This document shows positions 6,884 to 15,527 of a stretch of 64,000 nt of DNA, piece by piece. The position numbers were made by a program, and so were the translations under genes. Location: assembly GCF_900129865.1 (NCBI RefSeq), contig NZ_FQXD01000002.1:1-64000 (forward strand). Reading direction: 5' to 3'. This DNA comes from Virgibacillus chiguensis. Lineage in GTDB: Bacteria; Bacillota; Bacilli; Bacillales; Amphibacillaceae. The number at the start of each line of letters is the position of its first letter. The first letter of the stretch is position 1. Below the pieces are notes generated by a model. It saw only the letters and a program-made list of their open reading frames with translations. It ran no database searches and was not told the DNA's origin.

Positions 6884-7120
6884 ACTTTGTCCTCCTATTT
6901 AAATAATTATTTATTTGAATAGGAAAACAAATAGATAGTAATAACGTCGATGTAAATGATACGCCACCAATTCATTGTTAGACTTACATAGAAAAATTTG
7001 TTATTAATTTACAACCTTCTAACATTTCACCTTTTGAATTGGTTTGGTTCGTTTTATTCCATCACGTACTAATATCCATTTGTTTCCCTAAACGAACCAA
7101 ATTGTAAAGTTACTTTTTAT
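6884..7120. other. glnR-glnA spacer with 12-bp inverted repeat
   Basis: No gene. It holds a perfect inverted repeat, TTTGGTTCGTTT (7043-7054) and AAACGAACCAAA (7090-7101), around a 35-nt loop. GlnR-like half sites occur (TGTTA...TTACA near 7000) but with spacing 5 instead of 7, so no true box was called. The rest of the gap is a dispersed repeat copy (7121-7200). Confidence 0.5.
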
Positions 7121-7200
7121 AAAAACTTGGCTTATCGCCAAATTTTACGGTGAAGCCTTCGTTTACTTATACTAAAAAACTTATATAGCTATAGCGCAAG
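7121..7200 (-). repeat. Dispersed terminator-like repeat, copy a
   Basis: Shares AAAAACTTGGCTTATCGCCA and a later CTTATACTA block with six other intergenic copies. On the minus strand GGCTTCACCG and TGGCGATAAGCC form a hairpin followed by AAGTTTTT. Lies between glnR and glnA. Confidence 0.6.
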
Positions 7201-7234
7201 ATACATAACGGGTAACTTTAGCATAAGGATACGT

Positions 7235-7630
7235 TTAACGGCTAAAAAACCTAGCAAGGTCCCCTTGACGCAAATTAGCTTTTTTATGAGCGCCTGGCTC
7301 ATTTAATTCTTGCCTTAGAATCCTCCGTAACTCCTTGTCAGATATCTGTGAGGATTCAGTCATTTTTAGTTGTGAAACTTGTTTCGTTTCATCTTCATTC
7401 AACAGTAGTTTAATGCCGGCAATATTTAACCCCTTATCCAAATAATCTTTAATCTCAAGCAGTCGATCAACATCATTAAACGAAAATAATCGCTGATTTC
7501 CAGTAGTTCTTTCTGGATGAATTAAACTGTGCTCTTCATAATACCTTATTTGCCTAGCTGTTAATTCGGTAAGCTTCATTACAATGCCGATTGCAAATAG
7601 AGGCATGGAACGACGATCTTTATCATTCAA
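7235..7630 (-). CDS. glnR: Nitrogen regulator GlnR (MerR family)
   Basis: 131 residues from TTG 7630, 7 nt after AGGGGG. An upstream in-frame ATG at 7663 is rejected because it lies on the promoter/operator and the TTG start matches the B. subtilis N-terminus (MNDKDRRSMPLF). The MerR-type winged helix is LTELTARQIRYYEEHSLI...NQRLFSFNDVDRLLEIK. The C-terminal tail (LRRILRQEL..., ending LARFFSR) resembles the part through which feedback-inhibited glutamine synthetase activates GlnR. Represses glnRA in nitrogen excess. Two GlnR boxes lie in its own promoter. Confidence 0.93.
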   Translation of the reverse strand: MNDKDRRSMPLFAIGIVMKLTELTARQIRYYEEHSLIHPERTTGNQRLFSFNDVDRLLEIKDYLDKGLNIAGIKLLLNEDETKQVSQLKMTESSQISDKELRRILRQELNEPGAHKKANLRQGDLARFFSR

Positions 7631-7661
7631 TTCATGACCCCCTAATTCATAATACTTTTTC

Positions 7662-7690
7662 ATTATATGTCATGTAACCTAACATGTCAA
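7662..7690 (-). promoter_or_regulatory. glnRA promoter with GlnR box in the spacer
   Basis: On the minus strand TTGACA (7690-7685), exactly 17 bp, then TATAAT (7667-7662): both hexamers are perfect. The whole spacer (7668-7684) is a GlnR box, TGTTA-N7-TGACA. Confidence 0.85.
7668..7684. promoter_or_regulatory. GlnR box 1
   Basis: TGTCATGTAACCTAACA fits TGTNA-N7-TNACA exactly and coincides base for base with the promoter spacer, so GlnR binding excludes RNA polymerase. Confidence 0.8.
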
Positions 7691-7695
7691 TATCA

Positions 7696-7712
7696 TGTGA
7701 GGTTTTCTAACA
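7696..7712. promoter_or_regulatory. GlnR box 2
   Basis: TGTGAGGTTTTCTAACA fits TGTNA-N7-TNACA, 28 bp upstream of box 1 start to start. A paired-box layout is known for glnRA in B. subtilis. Confidence 0.75.
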
Positions 7713-7777
7713 TTAATGAAAGCACTTTTTAAAATTTACATGCTACGATTCTTTTTTTATTCCATCCTAAAACCTTA

Positions 7778-7809
7778 ATCGCTTCACCCGTTATTGAAGG
7801 TGAAGCGAT
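7778..7809 (-). terminator. ynbB terminator-like hairpin
   Basis: ATCGCTTCACC and GGTGAAGCGAT form a perfect 11-bp stem with a 10-nt loop. The following T-run on the minus strand is weak (TAAGGTTTTAGG). Sits between ynbB and glnR. Confidence 0.6.
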
Positions 7810-7865
7810 ATGATTCATTATTAATAATGTTTAGTTATCAATCGCACAAAGATAAGTTTAAACGA

Positions 7866-9104
7866 CTAATTATTTAAAGTCATATTACTGATCTTCTCTA
7901 ATGCTTCTGTAATGGCTATCTTTACATGGGCATACGTTAGCCCACCTTGAATAAACGCTACATAAGGAGGGCGTAGCGGGCCATCCGCAGACAACTCAAT
8001 ACTTGCACCTTGGATAAACGTTCCTGCTGCCATAATTACTTCGTCCTCATACCCAGGCATTTTGCTTGGAAAAGGTTTCACATAAGCATTTACTGGTGAA
8101 TATTCTTGAATCGCTTGACAAAACATAATCATGTTTTCTCTATTGTGAAATGTTACCGATTGAATTAAATCTGTACGCTCTGCTTTGTAATGTGGCGATG
8201 TTGTGTAGCCGGCCAATTCCATTAGTCTTGAAGTGAAAACAGCTCCCTTAAGCGCTTCACCAACTACATGAGGAGCGAGGAAAAAGCCTTGAAACATTTC
8301 TTGTAGCATGTGAAATGTTGCGCCAGTCTCTTTTCCAAGCCCTGGTGCAGTTAGACGGTTGGCGCATTGGTGAATAAGTGATTCTTTTCCAACAATATAG
8401 CCTCCCGCTCGAACAATACCGCCACCGGGGTTTTTAATTAAAGACCCAGCAATAACATCCGCTCCTACATGTAGTGGTTCCATCTCTTCAACGAATTCGC
8501 CGTAACAGTTGTCAACAAACACGATGACATCAGGCAGAATAGACTTCACAAAATTCACCATTTCCTCTATCTCAGTTAGCGTAAATGAAGGCCTATCATC
8601 ATATCCTTTGGAGCGTTGTATGCCAATTACTTTTGTTTTTTTATTCATTGCTTGCTTAATAGCTTCAAAATTCACCTTACCGTTCTTTAATAGATCAACA
8701 TGCTGATAAATAATTTGAAAATCACGTAAGGACCCTTCAGCTTTACCTCGAATACCGATTACTTCTTCTAAAGTATCATAAGGCTTACCAGTAATATACA
8801 ATAGTTCATCACCAGGACGCAGTATACCAAATAGAGTCGTTGTAATAGCGTGCGTACCAGAAACTATTTGAGGTCTTACAAGTGCATCTTCTCCTCCAAA
8901 TACTTCAGCATAAACACTTTCCAGCACTTCTCGCCCCCTATCATCATATCCATAGCCGCTTGTTGATTGAAAATGACTATCACTCACACAGTTGTTTCGA
9001 AAAGCTTGCATTACACGTCTTTGATTTTTCTCAGCTACGTTGTTGATCTTTGTATATTGTGGTTTACAATCTTCTTCCGCTTGTCTTGCTAATAAATCTG
9101 TCAT
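7866..9104 (-). CDS. ynbB: Methionine gamma-lyase-family PLP protein YnbB
   Basis: 412 residues, the usual length. A fold-type I PLP enzyme; the family is often labelled aluminium-resistance protein or cystathionine beta-lyase-like. Visible: substrate/phosphate loop SGTHAITTTLFGIL, Asp of VFVDNCYGEFVE that pairs with the PLP ring nitrogen, and the Schiff-base lysine in IAGSLIKNPGGGI near residue 225. The true substrate is not established. The ATG follows GAGGAG and lies 4 nt after the hflX stop, so the two are co-transcribed, as in B. subtilis ynbAB upstream of glnR. Confidence 0.88.
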   Translation of the reverse strand: MTDLLARQAEEDCKPQYTKINNVAEKNQRRVMQAFRNNCVSDSHFQSTSGYGYDDRGREVLESVYAEVFGGEDALVRPQIVSGTHAITTTLFGILRPGDELLYITGKPYDTLEEVIGIRGKAEGSLRDFQIIYQHVDLLKNGKVNFEAIKQAMNKKTKVIGIQRSKGYDDRPSFTLTEIEEMVNFVKSILPDVIVFVDNCYGEFVEEMEPLHVGADVIAGSLIKNPGGGIVRAGGYIVGKESLIHQCANRLTAPGLGKETGATFHMLQEMFQGFFLAPHVVGEALKGAVFTSRLMELAGYTTSPHYKAERTDLIQSVTFHNRENMIMFCQAIQEYSPVNAYVKPFPSKMPGYEDEVIMAAGTFIQGASIELSADGPLRPPYVAFIQGGLTYAHVKIAITEALEKISNMTLNN

Positions 9105-9108
9105 GTAG

Positions 9109-10341
9109 TTACTCCTCTAAAAGTCGGTTTAACGCTATTCCTTTTCGCATATATCCGTTTAATTTGTATACTTGTTCATCTTCTGAAAACATCTTTGATT
9201 CAATAATACTCTCATGTTCCAATTGTTGTAATAACTTGCCCTGATCCGGTCTTAGTGTTAGAGAATAAAATGACCACTCCGCTTTTAGTAGGGCTTCCAG
9301 TTTATGTAGTAACTGTTGTACATCTTCTCTCTGATAAGCACTCATAAACATATAAGGATGGTTCATTGGTATAACACCTTGCACCCATTTATCTTTCTTA
9401 TTATAAACCGTAAGCATTGGAATCGTATCAGCATGAAGTTCTTGTAATAACCGCAAAACAGTATCCTGTTGCTGATTTAAATCAGGATGGGAACCATCAA
9501 CCAAATGAATAAGAAAATTAGCTTCTTTTACTTCCTCTAATGTTGATTTAAAAGCGGCAATTAAAGAAGTCGGCAAATCTTGTAGGAATCCAACGGTATC
9601 CGTAACAAGTACATTCATTCCTGATGGAAGTTGAATTTGCCTCGTTAACGGGTCAAGTGTGGCAAACAATTGATCTTCCTCTAATGAAGTACTATTTGTG
9701 AGTTGGTTAAAAAGCGTTGACTTTCCTGCATTTGTATAACCAACAATTGCAATTTGTAAGACGCCATTTGTCTTTCTTCGCTTACGATATTGTTTCCTTT
9801 GCTTAGCGACCGTTTGTAAACGCTGCTTTATATCATGGATACGTCTACGAATATGCCGCTGATCTGTCTCCAATTTTGTTTCACCAGGGCCTCTTGTTCC
9901 AATCCCACCTCCTAATCTTGACAACGCTGTCCCTTGCCCTCTTAACCTAGGTAATAAATACTCTAGTTGAGCTAATTCAACTTGTAATTTTCCTTCTTTT
10001 GTTCTAGCACGTTGCGCAAAAATATCTAAAATCAATTGGCTACGATCAATCGTTCGAACTCCGAAAGCTTGACTCATATTTCGAAGTTGGATGGGTGATA
10101 ATTCATCATTTGCAATGACTAAATCCACTTGATCTTCCTGAATAGAAGCATTTACTTCTTCTAATTTTCCAGAGCCAATATATGTACCAGGGTGAATGTT
10201 ATTTCTATTTTGGGTAAATATTTGAACAACATCTCCACCAGCAGTATTACTCAATGAATTTAATTCGGCTAGGGAAGATTCAAAATGATGATTGGTTTGT
10301 TTCGGTTGCTTTACTGCAATAATAATTACTTTTTCATTCAA
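9109..10341 (-). CDS. hflX: Ribosome-associated GTPase HflX
   Basis: 410 residues from TTG 10341. N-terminal HflX nucleotide-binding domain with GTYIGSGKLEEV and the Gly-rich linker LSRLGGGIGTRGPGETKLE, then the GTPase domain with G1 IVGYTNAGKST (about residue 200), G3 DTVGF and G4 NKKD. HflX splits or rescues stalled ribosomes after stress in other bacteria. Coupled to ynbB. In B. subtilis the equivalent is ynbA. Confidence 0.92.
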   Translation of the reverse strand: MNEKVIIIAVKQPKQTNHHFESSLAELNSLSNTAGGDVVQIFTQNRNNIHPGTYIGSGKLEEVNASIQEDQVDLVIANDELSPIQLRNMSQAFGVRTIDRSQLILDIFAQRARTKEGKLQVELAQLEYLLPRLRGQGTALSRLGGGIGTRGPGETKLETDQRHIRRRIHDIKQRLQTVAKQRKQYRKRRKTNGVLQIAIVGYTNAGKSTLFNQLTNSTSLEEDQLFATLDPLTRQIQLPSGMNVLVTDTVGFLQDLPTSLIAAFKSTLEEVKEANFLIHLVDGSHPDLNQQQDTVLRLLQELHADTIPMLTVYNKKDKWVQGVIPMNHPYMFMSAYQREDVQQLLHKLEALLKAEWSFYSLTLRPDQGKLLQQLEHESIIESKMFSEDEQVYKLNGYMRKGIALNRLLEE

Positions 10342-10673
10342 TCAAACAGAACCTCTTTTCTTCATGCAATTCTTTACCAACTATCATAACAAATCTTAAG
10401 CAAATCCCCAAAATTAAACATCTTCTGCAACTCTTCATGAATGCAACTGTATAACAAGGTAAAGATACCTTTCCTATACAACATGAAAGGCGCTGCATAG
10501 ATCTCACCTTAAATATCTGAGGAACTAACAGCAGCACCTAATTAAGCCAATCAATCTTAGCCTTCATTAAATTTTATGTGAAAAAAATCACTATTCAATT
10601 AAATGTGTAGGTTTTCAACAAAAATATTTGGCTATATAAACATGCATCCTTTTATATGCATATAAACAGCATA
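10342..10673. other. hflX-spoVK intergenic region
   Basis: 332 bp without a gene. Contains GGTAAAGATACC and a CAGCAGCACCTAATTAAG stretch whose complement resembles a segment repeated at 30534 and 50565; too weak to call a copy. No clear promoter or terminator was seen. Confidence 0.4.
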
Positions 10674-11600
10674 CTAATTTAGTTTTAACTGCAAATCTTG
10701 AATTGTTAAGTAAATAAGATCATCTGCAGTAAAGTGCTCATTCTCCAACAATCTAACTGCATGCATACGAATAGCACTCTCTACCACGTTACGTACATAA
10801 CGTGCATTGGAAAAGTTACGATTATTTGTGCGTATTTTTTTTAATAAATGCGCCTTTAATTCCGTTTCAGCATCTTTGGTAAGTTGATACTCCCGATCTG
10901 CCGCCATGCGTTTAGCAATTGAAAGCAATTCTCCAGCTTCATAATCACGAAAATCTAATATAAATGGAAACCTAGATTCTAAGCCAGGGTTTAGCGTTAA
11001 GAATCGGTCCATTTCGTGGGGGTAACCTGCAAGAATTAGCACAAAATCATGTTGGTAATCTTCCATGTGTTTTACTAAAGTATCAATTGCTTCTTTACCA
11101 AAATCTTTCTCGCCACCACGCGCAAGCGAATAGGCTTCATCAATAAACAAAACGCCACCTTGGGATTTTTGTATAATGGAACGGGTTTTTTGCGCTGTCT
11201 GACCAATATATTCTCCTACTAAATCCGCCCGTTCAGCTTCAATAAAATGACCTTTAGATAATAAATTCATATCATAGTATAGCTTAGCCAACCTTCTAGC
11301 TACCGTTGTTTTTCCTGTGCCCGGATTACCCTTAAATAGCATATGCAATACTTGTTGATGATTTACTAACCCAAACTGCTTTCGCTTTTCATTGATGACG
11401 ACCGTTGCATATATTTCTTTGATTCGTTTCTTAAGCTGCTTCATACCCACAAACGATGCAAATGCCTCATCAATATAATTAAATGGGTTGTTTTTTTTGT
11501 TCATTGCTTTTTTATCTGTATATGTCAAATGCGAGGTGTTTTTTTCCTTTAAAATGATATTTACTTGCCCATTTCGATTACTTATAAATTGTGTTTCCAT
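10674..11600 (-). CDS. spoVK: Stage V sporulation protein K, AAA+ ATPase
   Basis: 308 residues. CbbX/SpoVK-type AAA+ protein needed for spore maturation. Walker A is GNPGTGKTT, Walker B VLFIDEAYSL, with sensor and arginine-finger region LNPGLESRFPFILDF. The N-terminal 40 residues are polar and variable. The ATG follows GAGGGGTGATGAC. It lies between hfq and hflX as in B. subtilis. Expected to act in the mother cell or on the forespore coat/cortex; its substrate is unknown. Confidence 0.92.
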   Translation of the reverse strand: METQFISNRNGQVNIILKEKNTSHLTYTDKKAMNKKNNPFNYIDEAFASFVGMKQLKKRIKEIYATVVINEKRKQFGLVNHQQVLHMLFKGNPGTGKTTVARRLAKLYYDMNLLSKGHFIEAERADLVGEYIGQTAQKTRSIIQKSQGGVLFIDEAYSLARGGEKDFGKEAIDTLVKHMEDYQHDFVLILAGYPHEMDRFLTLNPGLESRFPFILDFRDYEAGELLSIAKRMAADREYQLTKDAETELKAHLLKKIRTNNRNFSNARYVRNVVESAIRMHAVRLLENEHFTADDLIYLTIQDLQLKLN

Positions 11601-11684
11601 GTCATCACCCCTCAGTAATATTTAGTATACGCCATAATCTAAAAGGTGTGACATTTGCCTATTTTTTATTTAAAAATACCATTT

Positions 11685-11772
11685 AAAAAATCAGCTTATC
11701 GCCAATTTTTTATGGCGAAACATAATTTTTTTCTTATACTATAAACCTTAAAACTGATATTTCCCTATAGCA
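11685..11772 (-). repeat. Dispersed terminator-like repeat, copy b
   Basis: Contains CAGCTTATCGCCAA, TTATGGCGA, CTTATACTATAAACCTTAAA and TTCCCTATAG in the family order. On the minus strand TCGCCATAAAAAATTGGCGA is a hairpin followed, after TAAGCTGA, by a T-run. Downstream of hfq. Confidence 0.65.
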
Positions 11773-11807
11773 TAAAAAAACGAATGCACATATGCATCCG
11801 TTTTTTA
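11773..11807 (-). terminator. hfq terminator
   Basis: Stem ACGGATGCA/TGCATTCGT with loop TATG followed by TTTTTTT on the minus strand. Immediately after the hfq stop. Confidence 0.8.
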
Positions 11808-11810
11808 TAG

Positions 11811-12035
11811 TTATTCCTTCTCCAGCTCGACATTTTTAGCTGGTGAAAAGGTAGAAATAGCATGTTTAAAAATTAATTGCTGTTTACCATCTGTTTCAAT
11901 TAAAACCGTGAAATTGTCGAATCCTTTAATAACACCTCTTAATTGAAACCCATTCGTTAAAAAAATTGTGACAGCTATACGGTTTTTACGAAGCTGATTT
12001 AAGTATTGGTCCTGAATATTTACAGATTGAGCCAT
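11811..12035 (-). CDS. hfq: RNA chaperone Hfq
   Basis: 74 residues, matching B. subtilis Hfq in size. Sm-like fold: N-terminal helix [14 protein letters not shown], Sm1 with [22 protein letters not shown] and Sm2 with [12 protein letters not shown] (the usual YKHAIST is FKHAIST here). Forms a hexamer that binds small RNAs and poly-A or ARN tails; in Gram-positives its role is modest. Follows miaA, the order conserved across bacteria. Confidence 0.96.
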   Translation of the reverse strand: MAQSVNIQDQYLNQLRKNRIAVTIFLTNGFQLRGVIKGFDNFTVLIETDGKQQLIFKHAISTFSPAKNVELEKE

Positions 12036-12078
12036 TATACTTCCTCCTCATTTCTATCTATACTATAATTAGTTCGAC

Positions 12079-13011
12079 CTAGCTTTGAATAAATCCTGCA
12101 AGATCATCTAAAATATTTCTTAATTTTTCATCAATGGACACACTAGAAACATCATACCAAGATACATCCATTTTATTGCGAAACCAAGTATATTGCCTTT
12201 TAGCATATCTTCTAGAATTTTGCTTTAAAGTTGCAATAGCTTCAGTTAAAGATATTTCGTTTTTGAAATAAGGGAGAAATTCTTTATAACCGATTGCCTG
12301 CATTGATTGTTCCTTAGCATAGCCATGGCTATACAATCGATAAGCTTCTTCTACCAGACCTTTTTCTATCATATCATCTACACGCTTATTAATCCGATCA
12401 TATAATTTTTCACGGTCCATTTCCAATCCTATGATTTTATAATCATACGGTGACTTTCCACTTTGTTGTTGCTGGTATTCTGACATTCGTTTTCCTGTTG
12501 TTTCATAGATTTCTAACGCACGCACAACACGCCGATAGTTGTTTGGATGAATTTTTTTTGCCTGTTGTGGATCAACTTTCTTCAACCTTTCATACAAAGA
12601 GTGGATACCATTTAACTCTATTTCTTTATTTAATTTTTTAACCAACTCGTTATTACGCTGATACGCTGTAAAGTTATAGTTATAGAGGGCAGCCTGCACA
12701 TATAAACCACTTCCACCAACTAATATGGGTAACTTGTTCTTGGCTGCTATTATTTCTATGTAATGGTCTACATGCTGTTTAAAATCAGCCACAGAGAACG
12801 ATTCATCGGGACGTTTTATATTAATCATATAATGTGGAATGTTTTTCATTTCATCCTTTGTCACTTTTGCAGTCCCAATATCCATTCCTTTATAGATTTG
12901 CATAGAATCTCCGCTAATAATCTCACCATTATAATGTTTAGCTATTTCAATACTAAGTTTTGTTTTACCTACCGCAGTTGGACCTACGATAGCAATAAGT
13001 TTTTTTTTCAT
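12079..13011 (-). CDS. miaA: tRNA dimethylallyltransferase
   Basis: 310 residues. Adds the dimethylallyl group to A37 of tRNAs that read codons beginning with U; MiaB (19607-21184) then methylthiolates it. P-loop GPTAVGKTK at 8-16, DSMQIYKGMDIGTAK substrate loop, GGSGLYVQA, and RRYAKRQYTWFR near the C-terminus. ATG follows AGGGG. The gene is 43 nt upstream of hfq and probably shares its transcript. Confidence 0.96.
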   Translation of the reverse strand: MKKKLIAIVGPTAVGKTKLSIEIAKHYNGEIISGDSMQIYKGMDIGTAKVTKDEMKNIPHYMINIKRPDESFSVADFKQHVDHYIEIIAAKNKLPILVGGSGLYVQAALYNYNFTAYQRNNELVKKLNKEIELNGIHSLYERLKKVDPQQAKKIHPNNYRRVVRALEIYETTGKRMSEYQQQQSGKSPYDYKIIGLEMDREKLYDRINKRVDDMIEKGLVEEAYRLYSHGYAKEQSMQAIGYKEFLPYFKNEISLTEAIATLKQNSRRYAKRQYTWFRNKMDVSWYDVSSVSIDEKLRNILDDLAGFIQS

Positions 13012-13034
13012 TCGTATTCCCCTATATACACACG

Positions 13035-13484
13035 TTACTGTTTTAAATAAGCTCTAAGCATCCAAGTATATTTTTCAAATGCTCCTTGTATACCAATAAG
13101 TAAGTCTTCTGTTGGGCTGTCATTTAACTCTACAGCTTTTGGTAGTCCTTGTGTCTTAATTTCCATTATTATTTGCAGCAAATCTTGCAGCAACTGCTGC
13201 ATTATTTCTTGTTCTTCATCATCTGCAGTTGCTTCTTCTATAGTTGATTCTTTCAAATATTTTACCATCGTAGCTAAAGGTTTGCCATCTATCATTAGTA
13301 TACGCTCAGCTATCTCATCAATATTATGAGCTACCTTCAAGTACATATGTTCAAACTGCTGATGGAGAGTTAAAAAATAGCTTCCTTGAATAAACCAATG
13401 GTATCGGTGCAGTTTCACATAAAGAACAAATTGATTAGACAGTAGTTGATTAAGAAAATTTACAAGCTGTTGATTTTCCACCAT
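13035..13484 (-). CDS. Dps/ferritin-like protein
   Basis: 149 residues from ATG 13484; an earlier in-frame ATG at 13544 would overlap mutL and lacks a ribosome site. Dps-type four-helix bundle. The inter-subunit ferroxidase ligands are recognisable: H29 (LHRYHWF), H41, E45 in the place of the usual Asp, then D56 and E60 (NIDEIAER), with canonical spacing. Probably oxidises and stores iron and may protect DNA. It sits between mutL and miaA, a DNA-repair context that fits a protective role, but co-function is inference. Confidence 0.8.
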   Translation of the reverse strand: MVENQQLVNFLNQLLSNQFVLYVKLHRYHWFIQGSYFLTLHQQFEHMYLKVAHNIDEIAERILMIDGKPLATMVKYLKESTIEEATADDEEQEIMQQLLQDLLQIIMEIKTQGLPKAVELNDSPTEDLLIGIQGAFEKYTWMLRAYLKQ

Positions 13485-13540
13485 ACACACCTCTTCCAGT
13501 TTTCCATAGTATGATAAACTAAAAGCGAAATTATACATTT

Positions 13541-15439
13541 TCACATCACACGTTTAAACATTTTTTCTAATTCATAAGTGGAAAAATGAACGATAATAGG
13601 TCTTCCATGCGGACAAGTAAATGGGTCGGTAGTTTGCCGTAAATGTTCAAGTAATTGTGTCATTTCTTCATCATTTAAATAATGGTTAGCTTTAATAGAG
13701 CGTTTACAGGACATTAAAATGGCTGCTTCTTCTCGAATCTTTTCCACATCAATCTTCTCATCTTTCATTAGCTGTTCAACCATTTCCCGAATAATTGCTT
13801 CTTCTTGTCCAGCAGGGAACCAGCTGGGGTGTGAACGAATAACATACGTTTGCTGACCAAATGGTTCGAAAAAAAGTCCTGCTGCTTGTAATGTTTCTTT
13901 ATACGCCTCCACCCAAATTGCTTCTTCTTTAGAAAATTCAAATGTTAATGGAATTAGTAATTGCTGCAAATTATTCATAGGCTGACCGAGTTTTTGTTTG
14001 AAAAATTCATATTTCACTCGCTCTTGAGCAGCATGCTGATCAATCATGTACAACCCATTTTCATTTTGCGCCAAAATGTATGTGCCTTGCAACTGTCCAA
14101 TTGGATACATAATAGGAACACGTGGTTCAACTTTCTCGTTTTTCTCTTGTTCTACTATGTTCTTACCTGTATCTGTGCACCTATTTCTATCTATATAGTC
14201 TTTTACTTGCTGGAATTCACTTGCACGCTCTACGGCGGTTAGCTCCATTTCGTTGTCAGTATACTCGATATGATCACTTTCTTGCTCCCTAGCAGCTTCA
14301 TTTAGCCCTTTAGATGAAATGTTTTCAACAACTGGTTCACGAACGCCAGCCGGGTAATTCCACTGTTCTAGTTCTGAGCTAGATGGTGTAAAATCAAAAC
14401 TATGTTGTATGGACTTTGATTTAGGTACAGATTTCCGTTCCATTTCAGGAATTAAGGTTGCTCCCCGAAATGTGTCTTTAATGGTTTGGTCAATTGCTTG
14501 AAATAATTCTTTATCCTTACTAAAACGCACTTCTAATTTAGTGGGATGGACATTAACATCTACCAGAATAGGATCCATTTGTATAGAAAGAACAACAATA
14601 GGTGAACGTCCAATAGGCAACAGTGTATGATAGCCTTGGATAATCGCTTTATTTAATGCAATGCTTTTTATATATCTTCCATTAATGATGGTTGACATAT
14701 AGTTTCTAGAGGATCTCGTCACTTCTGGTTTAGCAATAAATCCACTAATAGAAAAGTCGAGTGTTTCGTGCTTAACAGGTAACATATGCTTTGCTACATT
14801 CATTCCATATACTTGAGAAATAACTTGTAATACATCACCTGTTCCTGCTGTTTTAAAGATGTTCTTTCCATTATGTGTGACGTCAAATCTTATTTCTGGA
14901 TGCGACAAAGCCAAACGATTTAACAGATCTGTAATATGCCCTAACTCGGTATGAATGGTTTTCATATATTTTAGACGTGCAGGCGTATTAAAAAATAACT
15001 CCGATACTGTAATTTCTGTCCCTTTTCGTGCAGCTGATTTCTGTTTATCAATTAGTTTACCGCCTTCTAAAGTTAAATGAGTGCCAGCGTGTTCTCCTGT
15101 AGAAGTTTGAACCGTTAGTTTGCTGACAGAAGCTATACTTGCAAGCGCCTCGCCACGAAAACCAAGGGTTCGAACGTGAAATAAATCTGTCTCATTCTTT
15201 ATTTTGCTTGTTGCATGCCTCAAGAATGCTGTTTCACAATCTTCTTCTAACATCCCGTCGCCATTGTCAGTTACTTTAATAACTTGTAAACCCGCTTCTT
15301 TTATCTCAACTTTTACCCACGTGCTGTTTGCATCAATGCTATTTTCAACGAGCTCTTTCACAACGGATGCAGGACGCTCAACAACTTCACCTGCTGCAAT
15401 TTTATTAGCAAGAGAATCCGGCATTTGTATAATTCGCAT
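13541..15439 (-). CDS. mutL: DNA mismatch repair endonuclease MutL
   Basis: 632 residues from ATG 15439, behind AAAGGAG; longer frames lack support. N-terminal GHKL ATPase ([27 protein letters not shown]), then a low-complexity linker (about 340-430), and a C-terminal dimerisation/nicking domain. The endonuclease signature [12 protein letters not shown] fits DQHAx2Ex4E, with CKRSIKANH and CPHGRP completing the metal site, as in MutL of bacteria lacking MutH. Directly downstream of mutS. Confidence 0.95.
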   Translation of the reverse strand: MRIIQMPDSLANKIAAGEVVERPASVVKELVENSIDANSTWVKVEIKEAGLQVIKVTDNGDGMLEEDCETAFLRHATSKIKNETDLFHVRTLGFRGEALASIASVSKLTVQTSTGEHAGTHLTLEGGKLIDKQKSAARKGTEITVSELFFNTPARLKYMKTIHTELGHITDLLNRLALSHPEIRFDVTHNGKNIFKTAGTGDVLQVISQVYGMNVAKHMLPVKHETLDFSISGFIAKPEVTRSSRNYMSTIINGRYIKSIALNKAIIQGYHTLLPIGRSPIVVLSIQMDPILVDVNVHPTKLEVRFSKDKELFQAIDQTIKDTFRGATLIPEMERKSVPKSKSIQHSFDFTPSSSELEQWNYPAGVREPVVENISSKGLNEAAREQESDHIEYTDNEMELTAVERASEFQQVKDYIDRNRCTDTGKNIVEQEKNEKVEPRVPIMYPIGQLQGTYILAQNENGLYMIDQHAAQERVKYEFFKQKLGQPMNNLQQLLIPLTFEFSKEEAIWVEAYKETLQAAGLFFEPFGQQTYVIRSHPSWFPAGQEEAIIREMVEQLMKDEKIDVEKIREEAAILMSCKRSIKANHYLNDEEMTQLLEHLRQTTDPFTCPHGRPIIVHFSTYELEKMFKRVM

Positions 15440-15527
15440 GCAAATAACTCCTTTTACTGCAAATTTCGTTTGTTCCATCGTATATGTTTTTTTGAGATCG
15501 GTTAAAAATGTCAATCTATCACATGAT

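Noticed and set aside
6960-7030. GlnR box before glnA
   Set aside because: TGTTA and TTACA half sites occur but with 3 or 5 bp between them, not 7.
10334-10537. 67-codon leftward frame upstream of hflX
   Set aside because: No ribosome site, Cys-rich, overlaps the hflX start; likely random.
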